Positions 24,326 to 36,066 of a stretch of 64,000 bases of DNA are shown piece after piece; position 1 is the stretch's first letter, and each line of letters begins with the position of its first letter. Where the stretch lies: the NCBI GenBank assembly GCA_013399115.1, contig VXAA01004209.1, forward strand, positions 254,254 to 318,253. The letters run 5' to 3'. A model generated the notes under the pieces. It made no database searches. It saw only the letters and a program-made list of their open reading frames with translations, and had not been told where the DNA came from. Source of the DNA: Anseranas semipalmata. Its lineage: Eukaryota > Chordata > Aves > Anseriformes > Anseranatidae. Both the position numbers and the translations under genes were made by a program.

Positions 24326-26569
24326 GGAGATTTGCAAAAAGCTCATGGGTTAATTTGGGTTTACCACGAATCTTGTTGAGTAAGAACTGTATCGGGGTCC
24401 TTTATACGTGAATTTTGTCCTAGGGCTGCAGTTATATCATGATGCCATGCTGACACATCTGCGAAAAGATCAACACTGGAAGCTGGCAGTGCTGCAGAAA
24501 GCAGCACTTGTTCTTGTTCAACCCTGCACCTTCCAGGGTAGAGTTTGGCGGGCCGTGAACAACACGGGGCAACTCCCACAGCTGAAAAATGGCCTCTTTT
24601 GCACAGAACTGTTCTTCGGTTCGATCCGTATCAGTAGCCAGATGTGCACCATTCAGTGGGTGTGCCAGGTGATCCCTGTCTGCAGTAGGTGTTTATTTGT
24701 ATTCTCCATTTTAGGGGAAGCAAAGTGTAGGAATATCTTTTTTCTTTTTATTTTTATTTTTTCCTGAAAGGTCGCACCTGGGGAGCCAAATGAATTATTT
24801 AGGAATTTGCTTGACAGGAGACTCTGTCAGCTGAAGGCAACACAAAGCTTTTTTCTCCTTTCTCCTCAGCTGAAGGGAATACCTTCAAGCCAAGCCAGCA
24901 TTTTATTTTTCATTATCTGTCTCCAGATATAATAGCTCACCTATCAAAGCTTTTTTGAATAGATACTTTAAAGTCTTGTTAGTATTAAGACTTTTAAAGG
25001 CACTTGGAGACAGTAGTGATACAGATACAGAGATGGTGGTTGGTTTGTGTGGTGCTGTACTGTGCCATTGCAAGGTCACAAATCTCTTGGAAGAAGGCTG
25101 GCTCTGGTAAGGGGGAGAGGTGTTGGCTGGAGTTCCTGCGTTATTCTGCAGGGTGCTGCGAGACAAGGGTGATGGATCTGAGAATTTAGGGAGGATAAGA
25201 ACATAAACACATACTCTAGTGCAGTAGCTTTTCAGCATAAAGTAAAACTGAAATAACCACCAGTACTACTGGGGAAAACAGGTAACTATTTAGTGTTTCT
25301 GCTACCTTTCTTCCATATAGAAAATTCTTTTAGAACAGTTAGTTCAAAGCTGTTGTTTTTCTAGGTTACCGTGATTTTATCCAAAGTAGGAAGGATCGGT
25401 AAAGGGTGTCCTAGGATGCGACATGGCTCACTAATTTGCTGAATATCACAAACCTGTTGTTTTGATTCTAATTTCATTTATTTACTGAAGAACACAATGA
25501 TTGATAAATGTTACGAAGTAATATTTGATATAGATTAACATGATAATCTGTTTAAATAGATTACAGTACTACTGACAGCCTACCAAAAATATGTGAAAAC
25601 TACAAACAACATGTGATCAGACTATCTTTGGTATTGCTATAGGAAATAAGATAGCCAGGAGACGGAAGTGAGGAGATTGAGAATTAGAAATAAACAGAAT
25701 TTTTCCATGGGTAAAGTCAGCTGGTTTGACTGCACGCAGCCAACTGATATGCATCTTCTACATTAGAAAGAAAACTTCATATTACCAGCAGATCATTTCT
25801 GTAGGTAACCTAGAATTTAGTGATACCTGGTATATAGATCTTACCTATCTTACTTCAATAGAAAAAATACTAAAAGGAAGATTGTAAACAGTACTGGCAC
25901 GTGTGTCTTATATACTTTCTATAAGTTACTATCTGCGGATTCTCTGAAACTTTCTTTGGAACACAGTCTCTGAATTTATGTAAGCCAGGGCAGTTTTTTT
26001 CCTAATCAGCTCATCACCTGTTACTGATTTCAAAGACAAAACTTAAATACATGTTTAGATTTTCAAAATTTTCATTTAGATGTATCCATACATCTGCATA
26101 TTTGAAACTCTTGTCATACGTTAAATTTTCTTGTTAACTCTGTGTTGCACTCTTATTTCCTCAGTCCAAGACAGAAAACCTAATTTTTCGTTATGCTATG
26201 CAGGCATCGGTCATAGAATGAAGATTTTTTACAGGGTTTGGGGACACAATGTTTCTTACCCATATTTTATGGCCTAAAGTTCACATGAAGGGTGAAATGC
26301 AGAGACAGTATGTGAAATTAGCAATAACTGTCTACTTAAAAAGAGTATCAGACTTGAAGACAAAATTGTGGGCTAATTTTGAAGCTTACTTTTTGAAGGC
26401 CGTTTCCAGCACTGTATGTGTTCCAGAGATTAAAGAACTTCTTAATACAAAATGATGTGAACTAAAAATATTGTACCTTTTCAAAGGAAGAGAAGGAAAA
26501 TTTAAAATATATTTGGCAGGGTCTCTGAGGAGTTGTATGAATTAAGTTCTCGCATTTTTCTTTTTGAAG

Positions 26570-26790
26570 TTGCTAAACCAGTGAAATCAGGCGGCCATTT
26601 TTATTGACTTTCTTCTCGACATTTAGGAGATTGCATAATTAGAAAGCTTGTGTTCTAACGCTTTTATCAGTGAATATCTGATTTTGCCAAACCATGTGGC
26701 ATTAAATGCAGAACTAATGAAACTTGCAAGGTATTATGCACTAGTCTCTTTAATGCTGAACTGCACCTAAGATGTATTAGGAAACTTGGA
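26570..26790. promoter_or_regulatory. Candidate conserved noncoding element
   Basis: Non-repetitive sequence with GCATAATTAG, GGCATTAAATGC and AACTAATGA motifs and a CGGCCATTTTTATTG stretch. It looks like vertebrate noncoding conserved sequence, but only comparative alignment can show that. Confidence 0.18.
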
Positions 26791-27065
26791 ATCCAAAAGG
26801 CAGTGTTGCAAGTGGTGTTTCAGGATAGCACGTCCAGCCACCAAGGTGGTTTCTCTGTTTCCTGATGGCACTGGTGACTCCTTGCAGTTACTGCTTTCAA
26901 AAGCTGCAGCTTGGTGGTTATCCTAACCTAATACAATGAAACTTAGTAGCTGTTCTGCAATTCTTGCTTCCCAAGACTTGGCTTCTGCTCTGTTTTTTTT
27001 CACTTCTGGCCACTCTCAAAGTACTTGACTGGTCTGGTTTCCCTATAAATGATGGTTGTGGTGAT

Positions 27066-27087
27066 TGTGTGTGTGTGTGTGTGTGTG
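27066..27087. repeat. (TG)n microsatellite
   Basis: Eleven uninterrupted TG units, the longest dinucleotide repeat seen in the window. Confidence 0.95.
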
Positions 27088-30000
27088 GGTGAAGGAAATG
27101 TTGAGAGGGTCTTTGGATTCATTGTGGCTGTCTCTCTAAACACAAATATTAAATTATGCCTGTGTCTCAAACCATTGGTATTAAATAACTGACGATATCT
27201 TTTCTAGCTGAGTTCGTGCTAGGGAAGAGATTAGCCAGAAGAAACATTTAGAGGCGCTGTATGACTGAATAGTTTCTCTGATTGACAGCTTTATTCTGAA
27301 ATGGAGCCAGAAGGGAAGTTGATTATAGAATTAACAAGCCTCTCTCCAAGGAGAACCAGTGCTGCAGCTGAAGACAGACATTTCTATCAGGGTTTTTACC
27401 TTTAATTTTATTGCAGTCACAACAATGGCTGTGATCGCGTTTGGATGGTCATCAGGTTACCGAGTTAAACCCAAGTCTGAGTCCCACAGTCTCTTACATC
27501 TTTTAGGTCTGAATAATATGCAGACTTTGGATTGGCTTAGTTTCTCTGGTGAGCTTCCAGGGAACAGGCACCTTGGTTGCTATCACCATGGGGAGCTCTG
27601 CTGGCCCAGCTGCCTTGCATTTTGAGACTGGTATTGACTTGTCGTATGTGCTGAAGCATGCCATCTTGAGGGTTTTAACTGCTGCGTACCGGTTTTCCTG
27701 TCCCACATGATTTATGTGTTATGGCTCTTATTCAGGGCAAGGGATACACAGATGTAGTAAGAAATTTCTAGACAGTTACCACTTTCCCAATAGATGAGTG
27801 CAGAGATATACCATCTCCCTTGGGGGGGGAAAGAATAACAAAATCAATATGCACATCTCTTCCTGGAGTTATTCCTTCTAATAGCCTTTCCAGAAACCCC
27901 AAATATTGTTCTATTTATCTCTGTTTTCTCTTATGCTGGAAAGCAAAAGCTTTCTTGAATAGTGTTTTGTGACTTGTTTCTTCCCATGGTCTTCTGTGCT
28001 TTGCAGTTCTATATGGAGTACAGATGCCTGTACTTTACAGTAATTACTGCATTTAAGTATAATTAGAGTTTAGCCAGTACCCTTCATTGCTTTCATGCCA
28101 TAGGTTTTATCCAGTTATTGATGGTTTTCAATGACTTTTCTGTCTGGGACTAGACTCCTAGGGTCTGGCTTTCTCCATGCTATCCAAAAGGATGGAAGCA
28201 ATCTAAAGTAACTGTATATAGCTGAAGATGCTTCTTAGGGTGGATTTATAAGGTCTATATACGATGGACTGGAACGCATTGGTTGGCAAACAACTAAGTA
28301 GGCTGCAGCTGAATTTCTAAAACTGGGCTCTTTAAAAGAAGGTGGCTACCAGTGAGCTATCTGAAAGGTGTGCAAGATATCTGCTTGAGAGAGGATTGGC
28401 CAATAACAAATGAATAATTGGAGATGGCAAAAATTATGTACCTTGCTGAGCGCTTTTTTTTTAAAAACAAAACAAAACAAACAGGTCTATTGCAAGTACT
28501 GTGTGCACTGCTGTTAAAAATACAGACTGTGTCCATAAAACAAAACTGACAATTCCACTCGACATAGAGAGCCTACTGGGAGTGTGCACATGGCCAGTCC
28601 CAAAGTCCCTGTAGATTATATGCCCTAGTGAGCCTGTTGCAGAGGGCATTATGGCTGGGTTTCATGTATCATGTTGGCCAAGCCAGCATTTTTTTTTCTT
28701 TTTTGTTTTTTTCTCCATCCCTGATGGATTGGGTCTCTGACTCTAAATATGTTTGTAGCATTAGATTACAGTTTTGATAAATATCCTTTTTGTAAGTTTT
28801 GTATGACTCATCTTTCCACACTTGTAGTCCATCAATTCAGAAAACATGCAAGCAGGTGCACCTGCATGGAGCCTCATCTGGAGTCGGTAGTTCATTTTGG
28901 TCACAGCAGCATGCTTGTACGTTGTGAACTGCAGGTCAGGCTCTGTGCTGACCATAAGGTTATGGGGTGGTAATTTCAACAGTATTATGAAATGGAGTCA
29001 AAAGCACGAAGATGGGCTTGAAAAATAAGTATAGCTGCTGACACTAAAGGGAAAACAAGAAAGAAAAGGGAGGATGAAGAATGACTGGAGAAGTGGAAGC
29101 TGCAGCTTTCTAATGCTTAGATATGTGATGGGACTGCTTGCTGTATTTTTTTTTTCTTGCTTGCAAGGGTATTTGGTAATGGAAGGCAAACTTGAAATAG
29201 CTTTTAGCTTTATGAGAATTCTCCATAGAACTGTAGAACCTTTCTAAGAGGAAAAATGTATTTGGAGATTTGTTTTCTGAACATCATGTGTATGGCTTGT
29301 CCATATTTTATAACGTACAAAGTAATGCTTGAGCTCGGCCTGCTTTCAGTCTTGTAGTGATATTGGAATTGGCTGTGGTTTGTTGATTGGAAATAAAAGG
29401 AGATGGCAGAAGTCATTGATTGTGAGGCATAACTAGAGCCGAGAAAGAACATAAACGGGGAAAAGCAGGAGTAAAAGGGCCCCCAGAAAGGTACAACGCA
29501 AAACATATAACTTGTCCTTCAGCTCAACAGTTGAGAGGAACCTGATGAGGAATTGTTAAGAGTTGTAGTCCTCTTTCTGTAAGAGATGTCAGTGCTGTCC
29601 TTTGAAGAACAAAGGCTTCCAACTTAGTGATGGAAATTGGCCTCTGAGGTCCACTTGGTGAAGTTTAGGCTTTTTTTTTTCTTGGCGCCCCCCCCTTTTC
29701 TTTTTTAAAGTGTACAGGAGTATTAAAAGCCACCTGAGAAACTTAGTTACTTGATTGTACAAGGGTGATTCCAGGAATTTTTTTTTTGAGAAAGGCCCTT
29801 ACGAAAGGGTTGGATATTAAGAGCATAGGATATCTTGGAGATTAAAAAGATGATCTCTTTTTAAAACTACTTTTCTGGCCTTATCTTCTCCTCCTTGCAG
29901 CAGTGTGAAATGGTGCTGTAGCAACTGCAATTTGGAGAAAAATATTTGTTCCCCATACGACTTCCACTGGTCAAAATTATAGCTACTGAACTTAATTTAA

Positions 30001-30699
30001 AAATAATTTCAGATGAACAGAGAAGGGACTCTGAGGGAATTGAAGATCTCATATATGTATCAAGTGTAATTTTTTCCACTAAGTTCAACAGATGCGTTTC
30101 TGATAAATGAAAGTTGTTTGGGTTACTTTAGCACAGCTACTTTCTGAAGAACAGAAGAAAATGTTCCAAAGTAATTGAAAACTATTAAAATATACCATGA
30201 ATAAAAAGGAAGCACTTAGTGTACTAATAAGTCACGGTATAGCAAAACATGAATGCTTGAGTAAGTGATGAAGTTCCAATAGTTTACACTTTGTATTCTA
30301 TTAGAGTTATTGTTCCTGTGAAGGAGACAGAAGAACAAGGCAATCTTCCCCTTTACACTGCCACATGAATGTATATTTGAGCTTTCTAGTTATTTCTGTG
30401 CCTGTAGCCAAAATATATTAGCAATATGGTTAAATTGTGGGAATACTGCATCAAGTTACAACTTCTGCATGAGGTTATGGAGCACTGGAAACCTGAACTG
30501 AAATTTTATTTTAAAAAAGAAAAAGTATGTGTATAGGGAGAAGATGGCTTGTCTTTTTGACCTAGGGCTTTTTCTCTATTACTTGTACTGATCCCATACT
30601 GTGAAAAGAAAGCGGTGTTTGGAATGCACAACACAGAAGACATCACAGTAAACAGCAACATCGTTTGTTTTGTTTGTTTATTTGTTTTCAATATTTCAG

Positions 30700-30807
30700 T
30701 TGACCTTCATATCTGCTGCTTAGATTTTGCGCTGCTTCAACAAACTAACTAGCATCATTATTGTCCTCCATCATTTGCTCGTCTTCATCGTCTTCCCTGG
30801 CAACTCA
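30700..30807 (+). other. Probable 5' untranslated part of PH-gene exon
   Basis: A T-rich polypyrimidine tract (about 30661-30696) ends in ATATTTCAG at 30691-30699, a strong splice acceptor. The following 108 bases up to the ATG at 30808 contain an in-frame TAG (30721-30723), so they cannot encode an N-terminal extension in that frame. A second possible acceptor (TGCTTAG) lies just before 30724. Either implies at least one noncoding exon further upstream, for which 2834-2928 is a candidate. Confidence 0.45.
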
Positions 30808-30919
30808 ATGAGATTCAATGCTAAAGATCTGGCTTTGCTGGCCAAGCGACCATCAGGTTGTTTTGACAAGGAAGGAAAACTGAAGATTTGCAGAGTGGTC
30901 GGGGATGAAAATGTAGTAG
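30808..30919 (+). CDS. PH-domain protein, first coding exon (residues 1-37, gene continues)
   Basis: The ATG at 30808 opens M-R-F-N-A-K-D-L-A-L-L-A-K-R-P-S, and the reading frame continues through D-K-E-G-K-L-K-I, which fits the first beta strand of a pleckstrin-homology domain. The frame ends one base into a codon at a consensus donor (TAG/GTAAAA at 30920). The first base G joins AA of the exon at 33683 to give Glu. The start is supported by an in-frame stop upstream and by resemblance to the M-R-(F/Y)-N-x-K-(D/E)-L start of PLEKHJ1-type proteins, although the Kozak context is weak (T at -3, A at +4). PH domains of this sort bind phosphoinositides or protein partners at membranes. The precise gene is not recognised; other N-terminal-PH proteins of phosphoinositide metabolism remain possible. 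Confidence 0.72.
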
Positions 30920-32379
30920 GTAAAAATGACTTGCATTGAAAACTACCTGTGGTTGATGTGCATGTTTGCTGTAGTTGTCAGCTTATGGTTTCACTAATCA
31001 CATACATCTCAGTGTCTTCAGTTTTCTTCATTAATAATGCTAAATACCTTTCTAAATAAGGAAGTTTAAAACCAGCTCTTTGGTTTGCTCAGGTTTTCAA
31101 GTATCCTTTGTTATATAACTGAGAAATAGTACTCCGGCCTTAAAGCTATTGTTTTTTTCCTGTGAAAAGAATTTTTTTAACTAGTGGCTGCAAGTCAGCA
31201 GTTGTTAGTTGCCAGATTTAAAGTGTTATCCAGTTCCTTGGGTCCCACACCCCAAAAATTGCATTCCCTTTTTGTCTTTTATGGCTCACTTTCCACCTCC
31301 TTTGCAGGTTTCTTCTGGCATTTCTGATCATATTTTAAATGTCTTTCAATTTCCAGTAAGCTTGAACAAATGTCTGTTCCCTAGGTAGTTGTTAGGAAAT
31401 ACTTCCTATTTAGCTGTAAAATTTCTAATACAATAATTTCAGCAACAGCAAATGTTTTATTTTCGCTTGTCCCAACTGATCTTCATTGAGATGCATTTAT
31501 TTTGATTTTTATTAGGAAAAAAATATGGCACAGACTTGGTTACAATAAGGGGCTGAACAAATGTTGTGCTACACTTTCAGAGTATTCTATACATTTTTTA
31601 ATGATGAGGTTGAGTAACCAGTCTTCTATGGAGGATGCAGCAAGCTTTCTGGACAGTGAGCATCCACTTCTGGCTGCTTTGGGGTTTCTCAGTGGGGTTC
31701 TGTCCCTGCGTTCTCTTCACGGGCAGCATGTCAGACCCTGTCCAATGAATATCTGATGGTTTTGAGGATGTGTTGGGTTTTTATGCGCTTAGTAATACAT
31801 TGAGTGCTAGAATTACTGCTAAAAACATTTGATTGACTGCAGTCAGACCAAGCATTCATCTAGCCTTATATCCTGTTGCTAGTGTGGTCAGTGGTGGTTG
31901 ATTTTTAGGAAAATGCTTAAGAAACTATGTATGCGTAGAAATGTTCCTGTTGCCCAGTAAATCCTTCTGGCTCTTGGCAATCAGATTATGACCTCTTGAG
32001 AGAAGGGCATTTAAATCACTGTATATACTATCCATTGAGAGACTTCCCATCATTAAATACGACTAATCTTTGGGCTTATTTTTCATGCTGTTATGAGGTA
32101 GTGACTTTCACAATCCTTATATAAATATACCTTCTACTAGAAACAGCTGCAGTGTGAATGTGATGAGATGCCTTTCTTCTGCTGATGCTTGCAGGGTTCT
32201 GGAGGGTGGAATGTAGTCTGAGTAGAGTCCTGTACTTCTACTGTAAAATATCATACTCGGTTGTGATAACTTGGTTTAGATTTTAGTTGGTGGATGTGCA
32301 TTAATGTATATTACTCGTCTTTGTTTTTGCACGTTAGTAGGTTTGGAAAGATCCAGGAACTTTGATTCTGTCTAAAGTA

Positions 32380-32445
32380 ATAATAATAATAAAACCAACC
32401 CTCCCAACCAACAACACAAAAACAAACAAACAAAAACAACACCAA
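32380..32445. repeat. A/C-rich low-complexity stretch
   Basis: A short (TAA)n run passes into irregular AACC, AAC and CAAA repeats. A similar A/C-rich stretch recurs near 32795-32875. Confidence 0.75.
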
Positions 32446-33186
32446 AACTGGCATAAACTGAAATCAGTTTTTGCAAGTCCTAGTGCTTGTGACTAAGCCT
32501 TCCACCCGTGGGAGAAAGCTATTCTGATTTTTCAAATGTTCACTATTGAAACATCTTCACTGAAATTATCAAGAGGAAGAAAGAATTTTATTTACTGTAA
32601 CAAGACATCCCCCTGGTCAGTATTGTGTCTCTAGTGGTGGCCAGCACTGAGGGAAGTGCAAGTGTTCCTTGGAGGCAGCTGTGGAATAACCATGACCTTA
32701 GGGTACAGCTGTTTTTCCAGCTCCCCATCAGTTAATGGCTGGCTGCTGTCTGGACACGTGGGGTTTCACATGTCCAATCTCTTTCTGTCTCAAAATAAAT
32801 AAATAAAACCACAGACCACCTAACAACACCCACCAGCTAACTACCAAAAACCCCACAACAAAACAAAAATCCCTTGTATACTGAATATTATTTATTTTCT
32901 AAGAAATGATAAAAATGGTGTAGGGTTTGTCTAAAGAGATCGTGTTTGTATGTGAGGTGTTTATAATAGCTATATCTAGCTGTCTATACCTATAGGTAAA
33001 TAAAAATGTGGTTTTCCTTTTTTTTTTAAAGAAAGAAAAAAGATGTAATTTAAAAAAACTGGCTAGTTTGTTTTTTTCATCCACCCCAAAGTTCTGAAGC
33101 ATTCCCTTTTCTTAAAAGTTTGATTAAGTGCATCTATTTGTGTATAAGCACAAATATGTTGTTGTTTTCATTGGTTAAGCACTCTC

Positions 33187-33204
33187 TTTTTTTTTTTTTT
33201 TTTT
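33187..33204. repeat. Poly-T tract (18)
   Basis: Uninterrupted T run inside the PH-gene intron on the sense strand. Confidence 0.9.
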
Positions 33205-33682
33205 AAGTGTAGTAAAATAGTAAAGTGACTGTAAATATTTAGGTCTAATTTGCTCGCTTGCTATTTTCGAAAAACTGCAAATCCAGATGAGTGTCTTAAT
33301 CTTGAATAAAACAGTAAATGTTTTTGTGCCTTAAAAGGGATTATATTTCATCTCTTGAAATGATGGAAGCAAAAGCTGTACCGTGCTAAAGTGGCTGCTT
33401 CTGCTCCCATGTGAGGAAAAAGCAGAGAAGCAGAGAAAACACAGTGGAGTGTCTGCTGCAGTCACCAATTCTCTCTTCTGCAGAGTAGAAGAAACCTTCT
33501 GGGAAGTTATCTGGCATTTAACAGCATGTTGTACATAGGCAGCTGCTGAGTGAAGCTGGCTTTTTTTGGTTGTTAATGATTTTCTTTTCTGACCTTTATT
33601 ACTAATGCATTTTCTTTAAGAAACATTTAATGTGTGAAGACAAAAGGTTGTTTTTATTAATCTCTTACTTCTTTGCATACAG

Positions 33683-33741
33683 AACCGAGAGAGCGATGGT
33701 GCCGACTGAAAGGAAATCTGCTCTTTCTAATGAAAAATAAG
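33683..33741 (+). CDS. PH-domain protein, second coding exon (residues 38-57)
   Basis: The acceptor TTTGCATACAG (ending 33682) precedes 59 bases. With the phase-1 G from 30919 they read E-P-R-E-R-W-C-R-L-K-G-N-L-L-F-L-M-K-N-K and stop at the donor AAG/GTAATT in phase 0. R-W-C-R-L-K-G-N-L-L-F is the typical second/third beta-strand text of a PH domain (a basic-aromatic R-W-x-x-L core followed by hydrophobic N-L-L-F). Together with the previous exon it gives the first third to half of a PH fold. The next exon should begin on a codon boundary and carry the following strands; I did not find it to the right, so the downstream intron may exceed 30 kb. Splice phase, donor and acceptor quality and domain text agree, which makes a chance ORF unlikely. 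Confidence 0.75.
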
Positions 33742-36045
33742 GTAATTCATTTTCCTACTGCATTTCTTGATGTGTTAGTTTAATTTGTGTGAACTTGAGT
33801 AATCCTTTTTCATGATAGCTATTGGCATTATGCTTTTAGAGACAAAAAAAATCCCTATTATTAGAATGGTGAAGATGGGGAAAAAATAATCCATTGTTTG
33901 CCTTCTATAACACTAAGTATTTTTCATGATATCAACATTCTTTAGCTGAATCATAAATAGTCTATGGTCAGGTTTTGCTCATAACATACACGGATTTGAA
34001 TCCAGAATTCCTCCGTCGGATCTACTGGAATAATGAAAGCAAAAATTTCGCAGCTTCAATGAGGTATTGTGCTAATGTTCAAGACGCAGTTTGAGACTCC
34101 AATACAGTTTTTAGTGTTGTTTTGAAACTGAATTTGCTATGAAGTGTGGGGTTATTTTCTTCTCCTTTATGCACTAGTACTTTGCTTTGATGTAAAGAGC
34201 TATTATTTGCCTAGAATGAAGGACCTATTAAAATAGGGTCTGACCCTGACACATAATGGAAGTCTTGCAGGAGATGCCGAGTGCCCTCATTTGCCTTTGG
34301 ATTTAATAGAAGTTGAGGCAACTCATCCTCTGCAAGGAACGAACACTAAGAGTGCAATTACTCTTTCCTACCCTTTCTGTCTGATATCCTGAACACTGCT
34401 TCTGTACTTGGCTGAAAATAGCACTGAATTGTGAAGAATCAGGGGGACAGTACAAAGCTTGAGACACTCACCTGTTGTTAACTAAGTATTTTATAGTTGG
34501 CTCTTAGGATATTTCCATACTGTATGGGCCAGCTATTGAATGGAAACAATAGTACTGCTTGACAGATTGTATATTCTGTTTGAGATTTTCAACATGATGT
34601 AATGACTTATTTTAATATGCTGGTAAGTGTGCATGTATGGTGTAATTTTGAAGCAGTATTTGCTTTCAAAGCACTGTTTAGGAGCATGTGATAGATTTCT
34701 GTATGTATGCAAACAAAATGATACAGGTTTCTCTGGCTTGAGTATCATATGGCTGCATTCCTTTGGGTGATGAAAGGACAAGCAAGTTTTATGTATGTGA
34801 AAGTAAACTCATGGCCATGACACCCCTTTGTTACACCCTCATACGTTATTACTCTGCTGTATGGCTTGCAGAAACTATTTTTAGCAAAAGGCTTTGAGTT
34901 TCAGATTACTTTTTGCCTCACGTTCCTTCAAGTGTCCTAATTTCATGGGAGCCTTTGGCATTTTGTAAAACAGTTTCTAGAAATATTTTGATCAACTCTG
35001 CAGCTGTGAAGAGAGGGCTAAGAGTTTTGCTGAAAGCAAATGTAGCTATCAGTTTATTTTTCTAAATTTCCAGAGCCAATATTACTGTAGTAGAGAGTTT
35101 AGTGTGGATTGGTACTCATCTTCACATGGTGTGTTGTGTGGTTTTCTTTTTTTAATATTTTTTATTTTTAATGTGCAGATGAGGTGCAGATGGATGTAAT
35201 GATGAATATGTGGTGATCTCAGAGGGCTGGTTGATTTGCTGATTGAACTAGGTCCACTCAGAATGTTCAAATGCAAAACTATGTTGAGAAACTTGGAGAG
35301 AGACGAATTAATGGTTTGTTACCGAAATGGCTTAGGCTTGCAGTGAACAAATGGAAATTCCTGTTGAAATGCTGTGGTTTGACTGAATCAGTTAAATACT
35401 TAATGTGGATGATTTCTAGCACTGACCTAGACATAAGAAACTGCATCTTTCTCTGGTTGCCTCGTTTAAACAAATTTCAAAATTTGCAAAGGTTATGTAT
35501 AGATGGAAGCTACAAATATGATTAAATACCTTTACCAGGAGATGTGACAAGTTTAAGCTTATCAAAATGATGACTGGTGACTTGATTAATATCAGTGTTT
35601 TCAAAAGGTGATTTTATCAGGTACTTTAAGACGGTCACAATAAGAGAAAAACCTGGCAGTGAAGTTGGACAAATTCAAAAGATGACCACAGGATGATTGG
35701 CCACTTTAAAAAAAAAAAAAAAAGTATGATGAGGTATAGTGGGTGCTCAGTTTAAAAATGTCACAATTTACTAGACTCAGTACAGAGATTACTGAGTGAT
35801 TAAAGGACAGTGACTTACAATAGATCAAACTAAATGATGTAGTACTTCCTAGTGGGCTTACATTCTAGGAATTTTGTGGAATAGTCATTGTCAGAAGTTT
35901 CTACTGTTGGGTATGATAAAGGATAGCTTCTCTGACAAAGACAGATCTCTGTCAAATCTTAAATCCCTACTCAAAAGAATGCAATTTATAGTCATACTAG
36001 GTAAAAATGAAGTAATTTGCTGTGAGAACAGATGGGAGTGTACTC

Positions 36046-36066
36046 TTTTTTTTTTTTTTTTTTTTT
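36046..36066. repeat. Poly-T tract (21)
   Basis: Uninterrupted T run with no recognisable retroelement beside it. Confidence 0.9.

Larger units (their letters stand above)
17736..30699. other. Noncoding stretch between LTR 1 and the PH exons
   Basis: No recognisable gene or transposon occurs in these 13 kb. Small landmarks are a pyrimidine-rich block (about 20995-21150), a GC-rich patch (24190-24325), a TG microsatellite (27066-27087) and a CNE-looking segment (26570-26790). The open frames here are short, overlap on both strands and lack splice context. Confidence 0.5.
30920..33682 (+). other. Intron between the two PH exons
   Basis: This 2763-bp interval begins GTAAAA and ends GCATACAG, and removing it keeps the PH frame open. 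It holds no recognisable gene or transposon. It contains A/C-rich low-complexity text (about 32398-32445 and 32795-32875) and an 18-base T run at 33187-33204. Confidence 0.65.
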
